Shown here one piece after another: positions 34,362 through 45,993 of a stretch of DNA of 64,000 nt. Positions within the stretch are counted from its first letter, which is position 1, and each line of letters opens with the position of its first letter. Below the pieces are notes generated by a model. It ran no database searches, had not been told where the DNA came from, and was given only the letters and a program-made list of their open reading frames with translations. Both the position numbers and the translations under genes were made by a program. The stretch comes from Euglena gracilis (taxonomy: Eukaryota > Euglenida > Euglenophyceae > Euglenales): NCBI GenBank assembly GCA_039621445.1, contig CP154956.1:30634667-30698666 (forward strand). Reading direction: 5' to 3'.

Positions 34362-37300
34362 ATGCCAACTCTTGCGGCGGACTCTGAAGTGGTAGCCCCC
34401 ACCGCAAGTCTTTCCGATAGCCCTCGGGAAGCGCAAGAAAACACCCCAAAAAGATACCCCCGATCCCCTGCCCCATCCCCACTCCCATCCCCACAATCCC
34501 CGTTTCCCGCTCTCCCAGCCCCACCCCAACTCCCACTCATCCCCCTCCAATCCGAGTCCCTAGTCGATAGCCCTCGAGACTCGTCCCAAGTCCCCCTCCT
34601 GTTCCCGAAATCAGCCCAGCCCCAGAGCTGGGACCCGACCCCCTGGCTACCACCCGGGGCCCCACCCTCTCAGCTTTTCCACGGGACCCCACCCTTCCCC
34701 CAGATGATCCCTTCCGTGCCCTTCCCGTTCCCGTTCCCGTCCGAGGTGCCCCACCTGTGGGGCGTCCAGGAGCTGCAGAGTGAGCGGGCCTTCGCAGGCC
34801 TGCCGGTGCCCGTGCCCAGCCCCGAGCCACCGAGGAGACCTGATGAGGGCATGCGGGCCATCACTTATCACCCCGCCCACGAGCTGGGCCCCGGCGAGTC
34901 CGAGGGCCGAGACGGGATCCCCGTCCCCGTGGCTGGCCTGATCCCATCTGTGCATCCGTCCCTGCAGTTTTCTCTGCCACCCGTGCCGGTGGCAGTGCAC
35001 TCGCCGTCGCAGATGGCGTCGTCGTCCAGCCAAGCCATCGCCGCACCGGTGGGAGTGCCGCCTCCCTACCGGTCCCCCAGCGAACACCCGAGCACCACCG
35101 CCGTGCACGCGCACTTCTGAACCCCCCCATCCTCGGTCCGGCCGCACAAGGTGCCGCGGCTGGGCCTCTCCGATGACCAAGGAAGTGACGAGGGTGAAGG
35201 AGAAGGTGACGGTGATCAACAACGCCGGGGAGAAGGTCCTCGTGATGACGACGAGGAGTGGCTGGCGGGCGGGGACCAGAGCGAGATGTACGACGTCGAG
35301 GAGAAGCCGGACGAGGTCATGCAGGGCCCCCCCGAGTGGGAGGCGGCATACGCTGCGTTGCAGACGCGGATGGACCGCCCCTGCAACACCGTCGACTTCA
35401 TCGGCTCCAAGGCGAAGGAGATGTGGGACAGCTGGGCGGCCGTGCAAATGGCCGCTGCCGTGAAGGACAAGGTGGACGAGCAAGGAGTGGCGGTGCAAGA
35501 GATGAAGAAAAGGATGGCTGCCCAAGAAGGGGCCCACGTGGACCTGATGGAGAACGTGTTGAAGGTGAAGGACGACGTCGTGAGACTACATCAAGGAATA
35601 TCACAACTCCACAAGCTCATGCCCATGGTGGCCACGGCGGAGGAGCGGATGACAAGAGTGGAGAAGTACACCCACGACGCGCTCGGAGACTTCGGTGAAG
35701 ATCTGCAAAGGATCCGGGCGAAGGTGAAGGAGGCGGAAGACAACGCCGCGGCCGCGGTGATGGCGGTGAAGAGCGGCGTACCGACGAGTGGACTCACCGA
35801 GCTGGTGGAGGTGGCGCACCTCAGGGCGGCGGTGCAGGAGCTGCTGCAAGAGAAGGAGCGGCAGCGGGCCGAGAACGTCCAGCTGCAGGGGATGCTCAAC
35901 GCCGTCGAGATGCAGATGGCCGCCTTCATCGCCAAGGTGGAGGCGACTGCGGTGGCGCAGGGCAAGGCGGTGGAGGTGACGCCGCGCCTGGTGGAGCAGC
36001 TGCAGTATCAGCAGGCCGAGTACGCCTGGCTGAAGGAGCAGGTCAAGTTCCTGGTGGCGCAGGTGTCCTCCCTCACCTCCAAGGTGGAGGCAGCCGCGGC
36101 CAAGGAACCAAAGGCCGCTGAGCTGCCGCCGCTGATCGTGGGGAGGTTCCAGAAGGTGGAGACGGAGATCCAGAAGGTGGGAGCCTAAGCCCAAGGGCTG
36201 ACCGTGGCCGTGCAACGGCTCGCCGCGGACAGCCCCGGAGACAAGATCCGGGTGGTGGAGACCGAAGTGCAGAAGGTGAACGTCCAGACGCAAGCCGTGG
36301 TGATTGCCGTGCAGCGGCTGGACCAGATCGTCTCGAAGGTGATCGTATCCTCCCGAGCCAAGGCGGTGCCGGCCGCCAAGGCTCCGCCACCCCCGGCCGA
36401 GCAGCAGCCGGTGCCGTTGGCCCAGAAGCAGCCAGTGCCAGAGGTGAGGACAGTCCAGATGGAGAAGCCCATGTAGGAGGAGCCCGTGGTGCAGGAGAAG
36501 TCGTCATCCACCCTCCGACCAGCTCTCCGGCTGGTCCGGAAGCAGGCCGCGGCGGGAGGGGGCGGGGTGCCGTCCCTCTCCATCGCCCGCCTGACCACGC
36601 CGTCCGCCGTCCCCGTCGCCAGCGCGTCCGCGGTGCGAGAGGTCCGCATCGCCCCGGTGCAGGCCCAGCCAGCGGCCCTGCACTTCCTCCCGGCGCCGCT
36701 GGTGGACTCCGTCATCGGCCTCCACCCGGGCCGGTTCTCCGGGCATCCGGAGGACTGGCCGCAGTGGCGGAGGCGGTGGCTCCTGTTCCTTCGGGAACTC
36801 AAGCAGGCTTGGCCGTCCATCACGTCAGCTCAGCGCCTCGCGAAGTTCCGCGCGGCTTTGGACGAGGCCACGGTGCTGATGCTGGACGAGGAGATCGAGA
36901 CCAAGGGAGAGGTGTAGTATGCCGTGCTGTTCGCGGAGGTGGACCTGGCGAATGGCGGAGACGACAAGGAGGTCCTGCGGCGGCGAATGAGGAAGCTGAA
37001 GTTGGTGACGAGCGGGAAGCTGACCGAGAAGTCCTGGAGGGAGTACTACGCACAGATGGCGTCGATGGCGAGGCAGGTGGGCATGGAGGAGGAGGAGCTG
37101 GGGAAGCTCCTCGTGGAGGCCATGCCCCTCCACCCCTGGCGCCGGAAGGTGGCGCAGGAGGAGGAAAAGCGGGTGGACCACCGGTCCATCGTGCTGGAGG
37201 GCCTGCCGATGGACACGACGGTGGAGGAGGTGAAGGAGATGATCAAGCAAGAGACCACTGTGGCCTCCGCCTCAGTGCGGAAGGCGGGGCGCCGCTTCGT

Positions 37301-37628
37301 GGTGGTGCCAGTGGGCGACGAGCACCGCACCCTGGTGAAGGCCGTGTACGACCGCCAGCGGCTCGAGGGCGGCAGCATCGTCACGGTGACGGCCGACTCG
37401 TGCGACCTACCGGCCAAGGACATCCACAACCTCATGGTGAGATGGCTGCGGATGGAGGCGAAGATGGCCCCCGAGAAGGAGAAGGAGATCCCGGAGAAGT
37501 GGCCGGTACCACGGTGGCAGCGGGACGTGGAGGTCGACGACACCACCGAGGAGCCGTACATCCAGGAGGTGAAGAAGACGAATGTGCAGCAAAAAAGGAA
37601 GAGCAAGCGGCGCTGGGAAACAAGGTGA
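34362..37628 (+). pseudogene. Family 1 gag, decayed
   Basis: One frame carries the whole protein with in-frame stops at 35,118 (TGA), 36,186 (TAA), 36,474 (TAG) and 36,915 (TAG); the last three are sense codons in the 47-51 kb copy. Order: Ser/Pro-rich N-terminus (MPTLAADSEVVAPTAS); acidic start of part two (DDQGSDEGEGEGDGDQQ); coiled coil of about 330 residues (AHLRAAVQELLQEKERQRAE); Pro/Ala linker; gag core (RFSGHPEDWPQWRRRWLLFL, about 36,730-36,790); helical part (EYYAQMASMARQVGMEEEEL); then an RRM-like tail (RSIVLEGLPMDTTVEEVKEM ... AGRRFVVVPVGDEHRTLVKA ... GGSIVTVTADSC, about 37,183-37,400). No CCHC zinc knuckle. The end runs into LTR sequence at 37,589. Confidence 0.75.
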
Positions 37629-37951
37629 AGGTGTTCTTCCGCTCCCCCGCTACCCTTTTTTTAAGTTCAAACCAGGCTTTTCCTCCCCCCCCCCTACTGC
37701 TTCAGAGGCACCCCCAAGGATTTGGCCAAAAATACCGTCCCCCCCCCCGATTCTTTGAATTATTTGGCTGCCGGAACCCAGGTTCTGGCTGAATTCAGGG
37801 ACTGAAAGACACAAAAAAGGGAATTTTTGGGGCGCGTGTGCCTATTTTTACCGGAGCGCCGGGAGACTGTTTTCCCCCACTCGGCCTGCCGGGGAGCCCA
37901 TTCCGCGCACGGTCACCGAACCGGCAAGAGGGGAAAACTGGTAGCAGAGGC
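37589..37951 (+). mobile_element. Family 1 LTR, copy C (3' part) with primer site
   Basis: Starts inside the LTR at AAAAAAGGAAGAGCAAGCGG, fused in frame to gag, and ends GGGGAAAAC followed by TGGTAGCAGAGGC at 37,939. An internal rearrangement junction. Confidence 0.8.
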
Positions 37952-37974
37952 TTGTTCGTTCTACGTTTTCCATT

Positions 37975-38085
37975 GAAGGCCTCTGGGCGGGGGCCGCAGG
38001 CCTGCTGGGTGGCTTGGCAGCCGCGCCGCGCCGACCTGCAGGCTGGGGGCAGAGCCCGGAGCGTTGAGCCTTTCGGGGGGGCGGA
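37975..38085 (+). repeat. Left inverted arm of the C-rich VNTR
   Basis: About 100 bp that is the reverse complement of 39,140-39,250 (the sequence around GCAGGTCGGCGCGGCGCGGC). The equivalent left arm is missing at the 28.7 kb copy. Confidence 0.75.
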
Positions 38086-38089
38086 GGCC

Positions 38090-39120
38090 ACACAGACAAG
38101 CCAGCGGCCCAAGGGGGCTACCAGCCAGCCACCCCCCCAGCCAGCGAGGGGAGGCAGACAGCCAAGGCAGCCAGGCACCCCCCCCCCCAGGGGAGAGCCA
38201 GGCAGCCGACCCCAAGACAAGCAGCCAGACCCCGCCCCCCCAGGAGGCACCGAGCCAAGCCACCCCCCCCCCCCAGGGGGAACCGAAGCCACCCCCCCCC
38301 CCAGCGGGAACCGAAGCCAGCCAGGCCCCCCCAGGGGGAACCGAAGCCACCCCGCCCCCAAGGGGGAACCGAAGCCAGCCAGGCCCCCCCAGGGGGAACC
38401 GAAGCCACCCCCCACCCCCAGGGGGAACCGAAGCCAGCCAACCCCCCCCCCCCAGGGGGAACCGAAGCAACCCCCCCCCCCCCCAGGGGGCACCGAACAG
38501 CCAAAGCCCCCCCAGGGGGCACCAGCAAGACGAGAGGCCCCAGAGGGCCACCGAGCCAAGGCCCCCCAGAGGGCCACCGAGAGGCCCCAGAGGACCACCG
38601 AGCCAAGGCCCCCCCAGGGGGCCCCAGAGGGCCACCGAGCCCACACCCCCCCCCGGGGGTCCCAGGCGGAACCGAGCCAGCACCCCCCCCCCAGGGGGCC
38701 CCAGAGGCAACCGAGCCAGGGCCCCCCCCCCCCCGGGGGCCCAGAGGCCACAAACCCAAGACCGCCCCCCCCGGGGGGCCCAGAGGCCACACACACCAAG
38801 CCCACACACCAAGGCAGAAGACCCCAGGGGGAGTCCCCCGGGGAAAAAAAAACGCCCCCCGGAACACCCCGGGCAAAAAAAACGCGCCCCCCCCCCCCAG
38901 GGGCGCCCACACCCACCGGAGCCCCAGAGCGCCAAGCCAGAACCGAAGAGGGCGCAAGGAGCACCCCCCCCCCCAGAGCGCCACAGGAGAACCGAGCAGG
39001 CGCAAGGGAGAGAAAGCCCCCCCCCCCCAGCCAGCCAGGCAGGGGGCAAAGGAGGCGAGCCGAAGAGACCCCCCAGGCACCAGAAAGACCCAAGGGAGCC
39101 CAAGGGACCCCCCCCCCCCC
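38090..39120. repeat. C-rich VNTR, copy 2
   Basis: Units such as AGGGGGAACCGAAGCCAG with C7-C12 spacers, as at 28,680-29,660. The open frames of 440-510 codons across it on both strands are low-complexity artefacts. Confidence 0.85.
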
Positions 39121-39557
39121 CCCCAACCAGCCGGGGAGCGCACCGCCCCCCCGAAAGCCTCAACGCTCCGGGCTCTGCCCCCAGCCTGCAGGTCGGCGCG
39201 GCGCGGCTGCCAAGCCACCCAGCAGGACTGCGGCCGCCGCCCAGAGCCCGGAGGAGTTCCACCCCCTCCCAAGGCGCCCATAGGAGCCTGCGGCCGGCCT
39301 GCCAACATACCGCCCGGGGACCAACGCCAGCCCCCGACCAGGCTCCTGTGGCGCGCGAGGCCACACACGAGGGGCGCCCCCGGGCGCCAAAAGCCAAAGG
39401 CCAAGGCCGAGGCCAAGGCCACACCCCTGCCCTCCGTATACCCGAACCGCCCCGACGTTTGTTTGTACAATTCGTTAACTTCGCCGATGAGATGCGCATC
39501 GCCCCCCGCTCCCGCCTCCGAGGGTAGCCGAATGCAGGCGAGGCCTGGCGCCTCGGT

Positions 39558-39568
39558 AGGAAGGGGAG
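39558..39568 (+). other. Polypurine tract, family 1 (copy D)
   Basis: AGGAAGGGGAG immediately before the 3' LTR. Confidence 0.7.
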
Positions 39569-40163
39569 TCTGGGCGGCGGGAGGCGGCCTGGCGCCTGCG
39601 CACTGGAATTAACGAATTTTCTGCCCCATTCCGCTACTTTTTTTTAATTGTGTACTTTCCCCCCACAGGTTCTCTCTTCCGAATGTTTCATTCAAAGAAT
39701 TGTGCATGCAGAAGGAATGAATTTCAAAATTGAATCTGAGTTCAAGGAAACAATTGTCCAAGAAGTTCAAAAAGTCAATCCGGAAGGTCAGTCAAAAGGA
39801 AAGAATTCAAATTCAAAAAAAGGAAAAGCAAGCGGCGCTGGGAAACAAGGTGAAGGTGTTCTTCCACCCCCCCGCTACCCTTTTTTTAAGTTCAAACCAG
39901 GCTTTTCCTCCCCCCTCCCCTACTGCTTCAGAGGCACCCCCAAGGAGTTGGCCAAAAATACCGTCCCCCCCCCAATTTTTGAATTATTTGGCTGCCGGAA
40001 CCCAGGTTCTGGCTGAATTCAGGGACCGAAAGACACAAAAAAAGGGAATTTTTGGGGCGCGTGTGCCTATTTTTACCGGAGCGCCGGGTGACTGTTTTCC
40101 CCCACTCGGCCTGCCGGGGAGCCATTCCGCGCACGGTCACCGAACCGGCAAGAGGGGAAAACT
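39569..40163 (+). mobile_element. Family 1 LTR, copy D (3' LTR)
   Basis: TCTGGGCGG (mutated TG) to GGGGAAAACT; followed by AAAG, the right target duplication. Confidence 0.85.
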
Positions 40164-40450
40164 AAAGACTACAAAAGAGCTTAAAATGGTGGAAGAAAAA
40201 TGTACCCCCAGCAACCTGTCAGCTCATCAAGGATGGCATTGAACCCCCCTGGGTAAACCCCTCCAAATTGTCCACCCATCCAAACGCCAGAGCCAACCTG
40301 GATTTGAATCAGGCAGAGAAAATTCTTCTGGACTACGAAAAAACTGGTTCAGTAAAAACAGTGGGGAATTACAAAACCCAGCGTTTAATCCCCTGGTTTT
40401 TGATATCAAAACCAGAATGGGGGGCAATAAAATGGAGAATGATCAGCGAC
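40164..40450 (+). pseudogene. DIRS-like reverse transcriptase N-terminal fragment, right part
   Basis: Continues the frame from 33,631 and encodes the start of RT (IKDGIEPPWVNPSKL, LDLNQAEKILLDYEKTGSVK, PWFLISKPEWGAIKWRMISD; one frameshift near 40,370). Directly similar to 58,255-58,500. It stops at a junction to an inverted dispersed repeat. Confidence 0.7.
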
Positions 40451-40650
40451 TTCGTAGTCTTGAGTTGCGGGGTTCTCCTTTCTTCTGGGTGTCGAGGGGC
40501 AATTTAGGAAGCAGCCAACTCCGGCGAAAAAAGGCACTAAGCAGGGACTCCTAACCCAACGCGTCACAATCAAACAACAGTTCGCCGGCGAGCAAGGCGC
40601 GGCCTCACAAGGTCTTTGTGCTTCGCCCTCGGTGTCTCTTCCTCCCTGGT
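40449..40650 (-). repeat. Dispersed repeat, copy 1
   Basis: Reverse complement of sequence at about 57,880-58,065; shared marks include CGCCGGAGTTGG, CCTGCTTAGTGCC and CTCAAGACTACGAAGTC. Partial copies lie near 56,465-56,560 and 6,870-6,925. No ORF. Confidence 0.65.
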
Positions 40651-41000
40651 CGGTTTTCCTCGAACGGAATACGATATGGCCGGTCAGCGGCCCAAAACAG
40701 CGCGACAGCCTTGCTGCTCAGCCGTTTGCGGCCCGTTTTGGAGGCCAAAAAAAAAAATGTTTCAAAGTTCTTAAAATAATGGTGGTGAATGAAATGAAAA
40801 TATCTTGAGACCTAAAATGAAGCCCTTAAGTGCCTTGTCCAAAGGATCACCGCAACTGCCGGCCTTGTCCGTGTTACGGCAATCTTTCGGCCATCTTTGG
40901 CTATTTTGTACAGTTTTGACCGTTTTTGACTTGGCAGTTTTCGGCCGTTCTGTGGTCGAAATGTCGAAACCCGACGGAAAAAATCGAATTTTTTGGGGTT

Positions 41001-41275
41001 AAACGATGTTATTTCCGGCCTCCCGGACCCGGAAAACCTGTTATCGAGCCGAAAATGAACGTTTTTCGACCCTCCAGCGCTCTCAACCCATGGAGTTTGG
41101 GCAATTTATGTGTCAAGAGAGTCGATAAAAGTCGGAAAAAGCTTTTATTTTGCCAGAAACGATATTTTTTGGCCTTTCGGACCCAGAAAAACTGTTTTAT
41201 AGCCAAGAACGGGTGCTTTTTCGACCCGCCAGCTCCCCGATTTTGGCCTGAAACCCATGGAGTTTGGGTCGCAAA
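41001..41275. repeat. Imperfect tandem duplication, about 156-bp period
   Basis: AAACGATRTT ... CGGACCC ... CCCATGGAGTTTGGG occurs twice (41,001 and 41,157). Confidence 0.6.
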
Positions 41276-41460
41276 CGGCTGAAAGAGTCCGAAGTAATCT
41301 AAGAAAAGGGGTATGGGGGGTATGGGGAGGGGGGTCGCTGAGCACTTAACATTTCAGAAATTGCCGTGAAATTACTGAAAGTTTCTGTAAATTGCAGATG
41401 TGTTATTTGCAAATCATAAATTGCGTGGTGAAAATCACCAAATAATGCGGTAATTTTTGA

Positions 41461-42494
41461 TTGTCTTATCGACCGAGAAAAACGGTGAATCAGCAAGTAA
41501 AAATTTGCAAATGGGCTTTTCGCGCCATCCGCACAAGTTTCAGTGTTGATGGAACGCCCATGGATGAAAAAGTGCGGAATCCAGATTTGTACCAACACCC
41601 TAAGCCATCTCCACAGTTGGAGGCCATCACCAGTTCGATGTGCACTCTGGCAGTACACGTACAGGAACTGGAGACTGGTTTTGGTGCAGTCTCACAAGTT
41701 TTCCAGTCGATTTCCGACAAAATCTTGCTTTCGGATGATTTGCCCACATACCGCAGGCGTATTACGTGTTCGCAGGAGAATGTGTGTCGTATATCAGACA
41801 ATTTGCAGGCTGTAGACGATTTGGAACCCAGTGTGCATGATTTGGGAAGCAACTGGACCAAGCACACACACAGTTGCGTTCCGTACAACAAACCACTTAT
41901 TCGGACATGGTTGACACACTTGCCACATCTTCTAGCTCAAAATGTGCTACTCGCGCACCTGTTGGAGAGCCTGCCAGCACATTGCCACCAAACTGTGTTT
42001 CCGCTCATGTAGTGGTTCCCCCATCAGCCTTACCACTCCCATTGGACCAGTTTTCGGATGATGATTCAGGTATTCTGTCAAAAAGCAGACCTACCGCCCT
42101 CTTGATTCAAGAGACTTGGGAATCTGAACTGATTGGTGGTATGAGCCGCAATCCCATTGTATCCCTGGACTCCCGGGTATTGGTCATACATCGCAAATAC
42201 GCTTGGCAGCCCCATCGGTACAGCCATGTGACACGTCACACCCCCCATGCACATTCGCATCACCATTCGCACGTTCACGATACCCCGAAATTACACGGTA
42301 CACTAAGTGGCATGTTCCATGCACATACCCAAAATTTACCCAACTACACACTTGGTGCAACCACCCCGGTACCAACACATGGTGTTATTTGGTGCCTGGG
42401 ACCATCCCCTATTAATAACACCGAAGGCCATGGGTTTGTCAGAGAGAGAGAGAGAGAGAGTTCAAAGGCTCCATCAAAATCGCGAATAAGGTGA
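41461..42494 (+). pseudogene. Gag-like coiled-coil ORF, frameshifted
   Basis: A 183-codon frame (coding look: ITSSMCTLAVHVQELETGFG, AVSQVFQSISDKILLSDDLP) shifts near 41,850 into a second frame (QAHTQLRSVQQTTYSDMVDT, then a Pro/Ser/acidic stretch and a His-rich stretch to 42,494). Coiled-coil character and closeness to DIRS-like sequence suggest a retroelement ORF1, but I recognise no family. An AG microsatellite lies at 42,440-42,459. Confidence 0.35.
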
Positions 42495-42632
42495 AGCCCC
42501 AATGGGACGGTGACCCTACCACATGAAAGCGTTTTTGGCGTGACTGGGAAATCTACTAAGATTTGAAGGAACAAACTCAAGATGGAAAACCGGAGGGAAT
42601 AAAGATGGAGTTTACAGATTGCTGGCAAAGGG

Positions 42633-42899
42633 ATGAAGAAAAAAAAACGCGCACGACAATTGGTCATCCACGGTCACATTTCTTTAAAGGAATTGGTTGA
42701 GCAATATGTTTCATCTTGCTCAAGTTTGGCTTCAAGAATGAGTCTGGGAAACAACCGGCGGCAATTTGCTGCTCCGGACCTTAAATGGAAGTGGATGGAC
42801 TTGTGGTACTCCGAACGGCTGGGGTTGGCAGCTTGTGCGCAGCCTGAAGCAGGACCTAGGCACAATTTTTTGTTAATTAGGAGTGAGCACGCGCGCTGA
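42633..42899 (+). CDS. Unrecognised basic ORF
   Basis: 88 codons beginning MKKKKRARQLVIHGHISLKE, moderately protein-like (QFAAPDLKWKWMDLWYSERL). Overlaps the dispersed repeat at its 3' end. Function unknown. Confidence 0.25.
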   Translation: MKKKKRARQLVIHGHISLKELVEQYVSSCSSLASRMSLGNNRRQFAAPDLKWKWMDLWYSERLGLAACAQPEAGPRHNFLLIRSEHAR

Positions 42900-43045
42900 A
42901 ACCTGGCGACTGGCACGGTTTTTTTGTCTTTTTCACAGGCAACCCTCGTGAGACAATTCCAGGGAAGGCGGCCCCTTTTTTTCCATTGAGTTTATCCCAT
43001 TCAGGAGTTTCCCCTTGGTTGACAGAAAAGCTTGGTGTGAGTGTA
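42835..43045 (+). repeat. Dispersed gene/transposon head, copy 1
   Basis: Closely similar to 52,558-52,745. In the latter, CTTTTTCACAG is followed by an open exon-like stretch (ETLRRQFQEMSIELIPFRSF) ending before GTGTGAGT; in this copy the frame is broken. Confidence 0.6.
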
Positions 43046-43150
43046 CGTAGGTTGTCACCAACCACCGTTGGACGGCCACGGGGAGGAAGCTCATACTACT
43101 CGCCGTGGCATGTCCTCAGGTGGGGAACCACACACAAGGTCCAGCCAACC

Positions 43151-45390
43151 ATGAAAATCCGAGGTCCCCTTACCACGGACCTGACTTCTGGAGCCCATTC
43201 CGTTCATTGACATCCCTTTCACTGAAATCTCTTTCCAAAAATCCCACTTCCAGCAGCAATGAACAAACTTGAAATAAACTTGCACCGCACACAAAAACAA
43301 ACAAATACAACTTTAGGAAAGTAATCCCAGAAAAAAGAGTGAACAGTGTATGTTGACAGCCACCTACAGACAGCACCATCATTTTTTCTGTGAAATAGGA
43401 TCTGCCTGTTTGAATTAGGCTCAGCCTGTGATTTCATGGTGACTATTAAAATGCACCTGGACCACACACACCCCCCTGCTCAAGAGATTGCCCTCGGAAA
43501 TCTGACCTGACTCCAAATTGGGCCAGGTGCATCAAAAAGGTTTGAGGAGCCAGGCAAAAAGTGGTTCATTTCAAATTGTAATGATGCTGTCATGGGTGAT
43601 TGCCTTCACACCTGCCACCGACACACCAAACAGCACACAGGGGTGACACGATCTTAGTGACTATGTTACAGCCAATGCTGGATTAGAAACCCAAATTGCA
43701 ACACACTTCTGCGGCATCAGGCCACATCTTCTGAAAGCTTTCGCAGCCGATCCACAGGTGTACACATACCGCGGCGTCAGGCCACAGCCAAAGACAAATA
43801 CCCAGCAGCCGACCACAATCAAAGATGCAGTAAATTGTAACTACCAATCACAATCTCTTTCCAATGTCCAATCTGCTTCCCAATTTTGTGCATCAATCTT
43901 CATATCTTCCATTCTTTTTGGTGGTAGACCCATCTTCGCCGACGCCTTCTGGCTCTTGTCCGCGGTTTGCCAGATGTCTGGATAGCCACGGATTCCAGTC
44001 TCAGAGAATCTGTTTGGCAGGCAACAGAACGACATCTCACCAGATCTGGCTGTAAATGTAGATGGCGTCCCATGTTCGAACTGGACTGTGACACTGTCCC
44101 GATACAGTGTTCATGAAAGTCCGAGGTCCCCTTACCACGGACCTGACTTCTGGAGCCCCTTCCTTTCATTGACATCCCTTTCACTGAAATCTCTTTCCCA
44201 AAATCCCACTTCCAGCAGCAATGACCAAACTTGAAATAAACTTGCACCGCAGACAAAAACAAACAAATACAGCTTTAGGAAAGTAATCCCAGAAAAAAGA
44301 GTGAACAGTGTATTTTGACAGCCACCTGCAGACAGCACCATCATTTTTTCTGTGAATTAGGATCTGCCTGTTTGAATTATGCTCAGCCTGTGATTTCATG
44401 GTGACTATAGAAATGCACCTGGACAACTCACCCCCCCCGCTCAAGAGATTTCCCTCGGCAATCTGACCTGACTCCAAATTGGGCCAGGTGCATCAAAAAG
44501 TTTTGAGGGGCCAGGCAAAAAGGGGTTCATTTCAAATTGTAATGATGCTGTCATGGGTGATTGCCTTCACACCTGCCACCGACACACCAAACAGCACACA
44601 GGGGTGACACGATCTTAGTGACTATGTTACAGCCAATGCTGGATTAGAAACCAAAAGTGCAACACACTTCTGCGGCATCAGGCCACATCTTCTGAAAGCT
44701 TTCGCAGCCGATCCACAGGTGTACACATACCGCGGCGTCAGGCCACAGCCAAAGTCAAATACCCAGCAGCCGACCACAATCAAAGATGCAGCAAATTGTA
44801 ACTACCAATCACAATCTCTTTCCAATGTCCAGTCTGGTTCCCAATTTGGAGGTTCAATCTTCCAATCTTCCATTCTTTTTGGTGGTCGACCCATCTTCGC
44901 TGATGCCTTCTGGCTCTTGTCCGCGGTTTGGCAGATGTCTGGATAGCCACGGATTCCAGTCTCAGAGAATCTGTCTGGCAGGCAACAGAACGACATCTCA
45001 CCAGATCTGGCTGTAAATGTAGATGGCGTCCCATGTTCGAACTGGACAGGGACGCTGTTCTGATACACTGTTCATGAAAGTCCGATGTCCCCTTACCACG
45101 GACCCGACTTCTGGAGCCCCTTCCTTTTATTGACATCCCTTTCACTGAAATCTCTTTCCCAAAATCCCACTTCCAGCAGCAATGACCAAACTTGAAATAA
45201 ACTTGCGCCGCAGACAAAAACAAACAAATACAGCTTCAGGAAAGTAATCCCAGAAAAAAGAGTGAACAGTGTATGTTGACAGCCACCTGCAGACAGCACC
45301 ATCATTTGTTCTGTGAATTAGGATCTGCCTGTTTGAATAGGCTCAGCCTGCGATTTCACGCTGACTATAAAAATGCACCTGGACCACTCA
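43151..45390. repeat. 961-bp tandem repeat, 2.3 copies
   Basis: Units start at ATGAAARTCC at 43,151, 44,113 and 45,074; the third is cut at about 45,390. Units 1 and 2 are nearly identical by eye. Each full unit keeps a + frame of 75 codons (MYTYRGVRPQPK at 43,758 and 44,719) and a - frame of 120-147 codons. Confidence 0.9.
44780..45223 (-). CDS. Unrecognised basic ORF across the 961-bp repeat junction
   Basis: 147 codons beginning MFLSAAQVYFKFGHCCWKWD with CRSVACQTDSLRLESVAIQT and an Arg-rich stretch. The related frame at 43,900-44,262 has 120 codons. Preservation in both units may be due to recent duplication only. Confidence 0.25.
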   Translation of the reverse strand: MFLSAAQVYFKFGHCCWKWDFGKEISVKGMSIKGRGSRSRVRGKGTSDFHEQCIRTASLSSSNMGRHLHLQPDLVRCRSVACQTDSLRLESVAIQTSAKPRTRARRHQRRWVDHQKEWKIGRLNLQIGNQTGHWKEIVIGSYNLLHL

Positions 45391-45844
45391 AAAAAAGTGT
45401 CTTCGTCCTTGTGCGCAGTTGGGGTCGGATCACGGGCTGTCCCAAAAATATACGACTCTCGTCACCACCGTGGGCCCTCGAAATACACAGGGCAAATATA
45501 AGGGTCTGAGGTATCTGAGGAGAACATTTCTATTCCACTTTCCACCACCAACAGGGTCTAGACACACACGGTGGGGGGCTTGTTTGGGCGTACAGCCGGA
45601 ATCCTGGACCATCATTCTCTCTGGACGAACCAGGAGGGGCCGTGACACACGCTCCCGAAGCAAACACCAAATTGCACAATGGCACAAATGAGAGGGGCCG
45701 AAACTTACACCCCCAAGCTCATACTCCGACATCCCAAAGCTGAATTGGGAGAGGCCTAAACTAGTACTCCCAACCACAAATCTCACCGTGTGCTATCCCC
45801 GCACATCTCCCAAATGGTTATCCCCTACATCTCTTAAGGTGAAA

Positions 45845-45848
<4 letters not shown>

Positions 45849-45880
<32 letters not shown>

Positions 45881-45993
45881 TTTTTTTTTTTTTTATTTTT
45901 TTTGGTTTTTTTTTGTGTATTTTTTTAATTTTTTTTTTTTTTTTTTTTTGTTATTTATTTTTTTGTTTTTATTTTTTTTTTTTTTTTTTTTTT
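45849..45993. repeat. Poly-T tract
   Basis: About 145 bp, nearly pure T with a few A and G. On the - strand this is a poly-A ending the sequence 46,700-45,994. Confidence 0.9.

Larger units (their letters stand above)
33632..40163 (+). mobile_element. Family 1 LTR retrotransposon, rearranged provirus
   Basis: 5' LTR (33,632-34,222), tRNA primer site, gag, a partial LTR with a second primer site (37,589-37,951), a C-rich VNTR between inverted arms, a polypurine tract and a 3' LTR (39,569-40,163). Flanked by the 4-bp duplication AAAG (33,628-33,631 and 40,164-40,167), typical of Ty3/gypsy. All of protease, RT and integrase is missing, so it is a deletion derivative that would need enzymes from elsewhere. 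Confidence 0.75.

Noticed and set aside
35258-35698. Alternative Gly/Arg-rich frames over gag
   Set aside because: Shadow frames of the GC-rich gag; the coiled-coil frame is the one shared by both gag copies.
37795-39527. Frames of 440-510 codons on both strands
   Set aside because: All cross the C-rich VNTR and LTR; composition artefacts.
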